From assembly GCA_027002815.1 (NCBI GenBank), contig JALWZH010000134.1:1-40449 (forward strand): DNA of 40,449 nucleotides. Direction: 5' to 3'. Each line of letters begins with the position of its first letter. The first letter of the stretch is position 1. This DNA is from Thermoproteales archaeon. GTDB lineage: Archaea > Thermoproteota > Thermoprotei > Thermoproteales > Thermoproteaceae. The translations under genes were made by a program, and so were the position numbers. The notes beneath the pieces were generated by a model that was not told the origin of the DNA, did not search any database, and saw only the letters and a program-made list of their open reading frames with translations. Of this stretch, positions 38,828-40,449 are shown one piece after another.

Positions 38828-40449
38828 TACGGGTCCACCTCCAACGCCCCAACCATTACCGAGGGCTCCGGCGACGTGTACCTCCTCGGCCAGAACACCA
38901 CAGAGTTATGGCCGTCGAACGTCTCTGCGTCGCGGTGCGCGTAAAGCGTACAGCGGGGCAGAGCGCACGTGGAGCGTCCCCCCTCGGAAACCCCCACCAG
39001 CGCCGTGTCGTCTATGGTGGACGAGCCCTGTATATCCCCGTAGTTCACCCTGATTATGCCGTTCCTATACAGCATCACCTCGAAGTTCACCGTGCCGGTC
39101 TTCAGCACAAAGCATATGGGAGGGATTATACATCTGATTGCGGTAAATGCGCCGTCCCACCTAACCACGTAGTATTGGCCCCACACGTCCGTGCCTGTGC
39201 GCGTGTATATGTTATCAGGCCATAGGTCGGCCCACAGACCTGCGATCATGCGCCGCCTTGCCAGGTCCCTTTCCGTTGAGGTCCTGTCGTCCCCGCAGGA
39301 CCCTTGGAGACATATGTACCCGTTCGAGCCGACCCTCACCCGGCTATACGAGTCGTCGTAGTAGGGGAACCTCCAGGGAAGGTTAAGCCTCCACTCATCG
39401 TCGTTCCTGTTCCAGTTCCTCCCTGTCCCACCCCCAACGAGGCCCCCCGTGGACATTTCGTAGATCTGGTAGACGTACTGGGGCCACCCGTCGTCTACCG
39501 ATATGACCGTGGGCAGGCTGGACCTGTCGGGTACCGGGGACGTGGGGCATAGGTACATGTATATGGTGGTGGTGCTCCCCCTCGGTACCTCGTCAACCTT
39601 GACCCAGACAACGGCGCTGCTCGCAGTCCACTGCTCGACCCAGTGGGGCAGGTAGTTGGGCGTGAGTCCGTCGTACCTGACGAAGAGCAGGTCGGTGCCG
39701 GAGCTCCTGCTGAGGATCGTCCCGCTGGTTATGGTCACCTTCACCGTGTAGTCGGTCAGCCTTGTCCCGGAGCGCTCGCGTATGGTTATGGGCACCCTAC
39801 ACATGTAGTTTTCCTCCCACGGCGTTTCGGGGACGTCCAGCCTTAGGCGTTGGCCCGCGCTCCACGTGCTTTCGGAGGTCAGCTCGTCGTGGTCTATACG
39901 TATGTCCAGCCTATAGGTGTTGCCGAGGGCCCACGCGGGCACACCGTCGAAGTGGAGGGCTATCCTGTCGCTGGGCCCCACCGCGACGTTGGTCTCCCGC
40001 GCACTTCCAAACGGCGTAGTGGCCCTGACCATGACGCCGCTGCCCTGGCCCACGTTGTCCAGGGTGACGACGAGGGTGCCGTTGGAGAAGAGCTTGACGT
40101 ACGCTATCTCGAAGGTTACGAGTCTCGGCATCCTCACCGTGTAGGTGCAGGTGCCCAGGCTGCCGCTCACCTCGAAGTCGAGGGGGGCCCCTTCGGGCAC
40201 TACAGCGGTGTCTATGTCCACGTTTATGGGCACCGTGTTGGGCCCGTTGTTCAGCCAGAAGCCGCCGCTGGCCAGCACGGTAGCCCCGTACCTGAGCTCC
40301 CACGAGTAGCTGGCCGGGGGACCCGAGTTGGTTATCGTGGCCCTCGCATCCTCCACCGTTCCGGTGGGCAGGGTATAGCCGCCGCTCTGGTCCCTAGTGA
40401 ACCTCAGCCACTCCCACGCGTCAAGGGAGAGCACCCCGCAGAGCCCGCC
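38827..40449 (-). CDS. Large secreted protein with DUF2341 domain, 5' end outside the window
   Basis: The frame is open to the right edge; an internal GTG at 40434 is only the first visible start candidate. The visible part (540 residues) begins with CARDB-like beta-sandwich repeats (NTVPINVDIDTAVVPEG, FSNGTLVVTLDNVGQGSG). A DUF2341 domain follows (RVPITIRERSGTRLTDYTVKV, LPHWVEQWTASSAVVWVKVDEV, TTTIYMYLCP), and then a nidogen-like module (RFPYYDDSYSRVRVGSNGYICLQG, YYVVRWDGAF, FEVMLYRNGIIRVNYGDI). It probably forms an operon with the downstream propeller protein and is likely exported. Confidence 0.75.
   Translation of the reverse strand, partial: GGLCGVLSLDAWEWLRFTRDQSGGYTLPTGTVEDARATITNSGPPASYSWELRYGATVLASGGFWLNNGPNTVPINVDIDTAVVPEGAPLDFEVSGSLGTCTYTVRMPRLVTFEIAYVKLFSNGTLVVTLDNVGQGSGVMVRATTPFGSARETNVAVGPSDRIALHFDGVPAWALGNTYRLDIRIDHDELTSESTWSAGQRLRLDVPETPWEENYMCRVPITIRERSGTRLTDYTVKVTITSGTILSRSSGTDLLFVRYDGLTPNYLPHWVEQWTASSAVVWVKVDEVPRGSTTTIYMYLCPTSPVPDRSSLPTVISVDDGWPQYVYQIYEMSTGGLVGGGTGRNWNRNDDEWRLNLPWRFPYYDDSYSRVRVGSNGYICLQGSCGDDRTSTERDLARRRMIAGLWADLWPDNIYTRTGTDVWGQYYVVRWDGAFTAIRCIIPPICFVLKTGTVNFEVMLYRNGIIRVNYGDIQGSSTIDDTALVGVSEGGRSTCALPRCTLYAHRDAETFDGHNSVVFWPRRYTSPEPSVMVGALEVDP

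Noticed and set aside
1-40449. CRISPR arrays, rRNA genes, complete IS elements
   Set aside because: No regularly spaced repeats, no rRNA signature and no transposase with terminal repeats were seen on either strand.

Overview
The window reads as chromosomal DNA of a hyperthermophilic crenarchaeon, most likely of the Thermoproteus/Pyrobaculum group. The evidence is a Cren7 chromatin protein, the RNA polymerase subunit Rpo8, the SmAP3-type Lsm protein, a Gat-QueC fusion, a thermosome, a tungsten-type aldehyde ferredoxin oxidoreductase, high GC content with a dense gene layout, and a tRNA gene carrying an archaeal intron. The genus is inference; no rRNA is present. Nearly every transcription unit has a TATA box (often purine-preceded) centred 22-29 nt upstream of its start codon, which implies mostly leaderless mRNAs. 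I used this spacing to choose starts, and several are shorter than the longest reading frame.

Layout. 1-8.1 kb: the 3' end of rpl1, leuS, a DedA-like membrane protein, an SplB-like radical SAM protein, a TnpB zinc-ribbon relic with a small coupled ORF, rio1, aIF1A and nmd3. 8.2-12.8 kb: an eIF2B-like protein, two unknown genes flanking a CPBP membrane protease, then glnA with a stand-alone class II glutamine amidotransferase. 12.8-16.8 kb: rpl37e (46 codons), an Lsm gene, the aCPSF1/FttA termination nuclease, proteasome beta, FKBP and S17e, all on the minus strand. 17-26.4 kb: thermosome, a minimal TFB paralogue, rpo8, SmAP3, tgtA, a PAC2 protein, tfe, glyS and hflX. 26.6-28.4 kb: an AOR-family oxidoreductase.

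28.4-30.0 kb is the anomalous stretch. It holds a decayed, inverted copy of a TasA/AbpA-like secreted filament protein, an AT-rich spacer full of dyads, and a second, larger TasA-like gene broken by one extra C. It lies on the 3' side of a tRNA-Ala(UGC) gene. 30.3-36.2 kb: cren7, trm5, two unknown genes, a DUF2070 membrane protein and gat-queC. 36.3-40.4 kb: a type IV pilin and two large secreted surface proteins on the minus strand, the last running off the window.

Themes. Much of the window is information-processing machinery: transcription (TFE, TFB-like, Rpo8, aCPSF1), translation (LeuRS, GlyRS, aIF1A, L1, L37e, S17e, tRNA-Ala), ribosome assembly (Rio1, NMD3), tRNA modification (TgtA, Gat-QueC, Trm5) and proteostasis (proteasome beta, PAC2, FKBP, thermosome). 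tgtA and gat-queC encode two steps of archaeosine synthesis, yet the TgtA contains no cysteine and so has lost the usual zinc site. Two genes, trm5 and the DUF2070 gene, are preceded by tiny ORFs that sit exactly at the leaderless promoter distance and overlap the main start by 4 nt. Several convergent gene pairs meet with no spacer, two of them sharing one CTAG as both stop codons.
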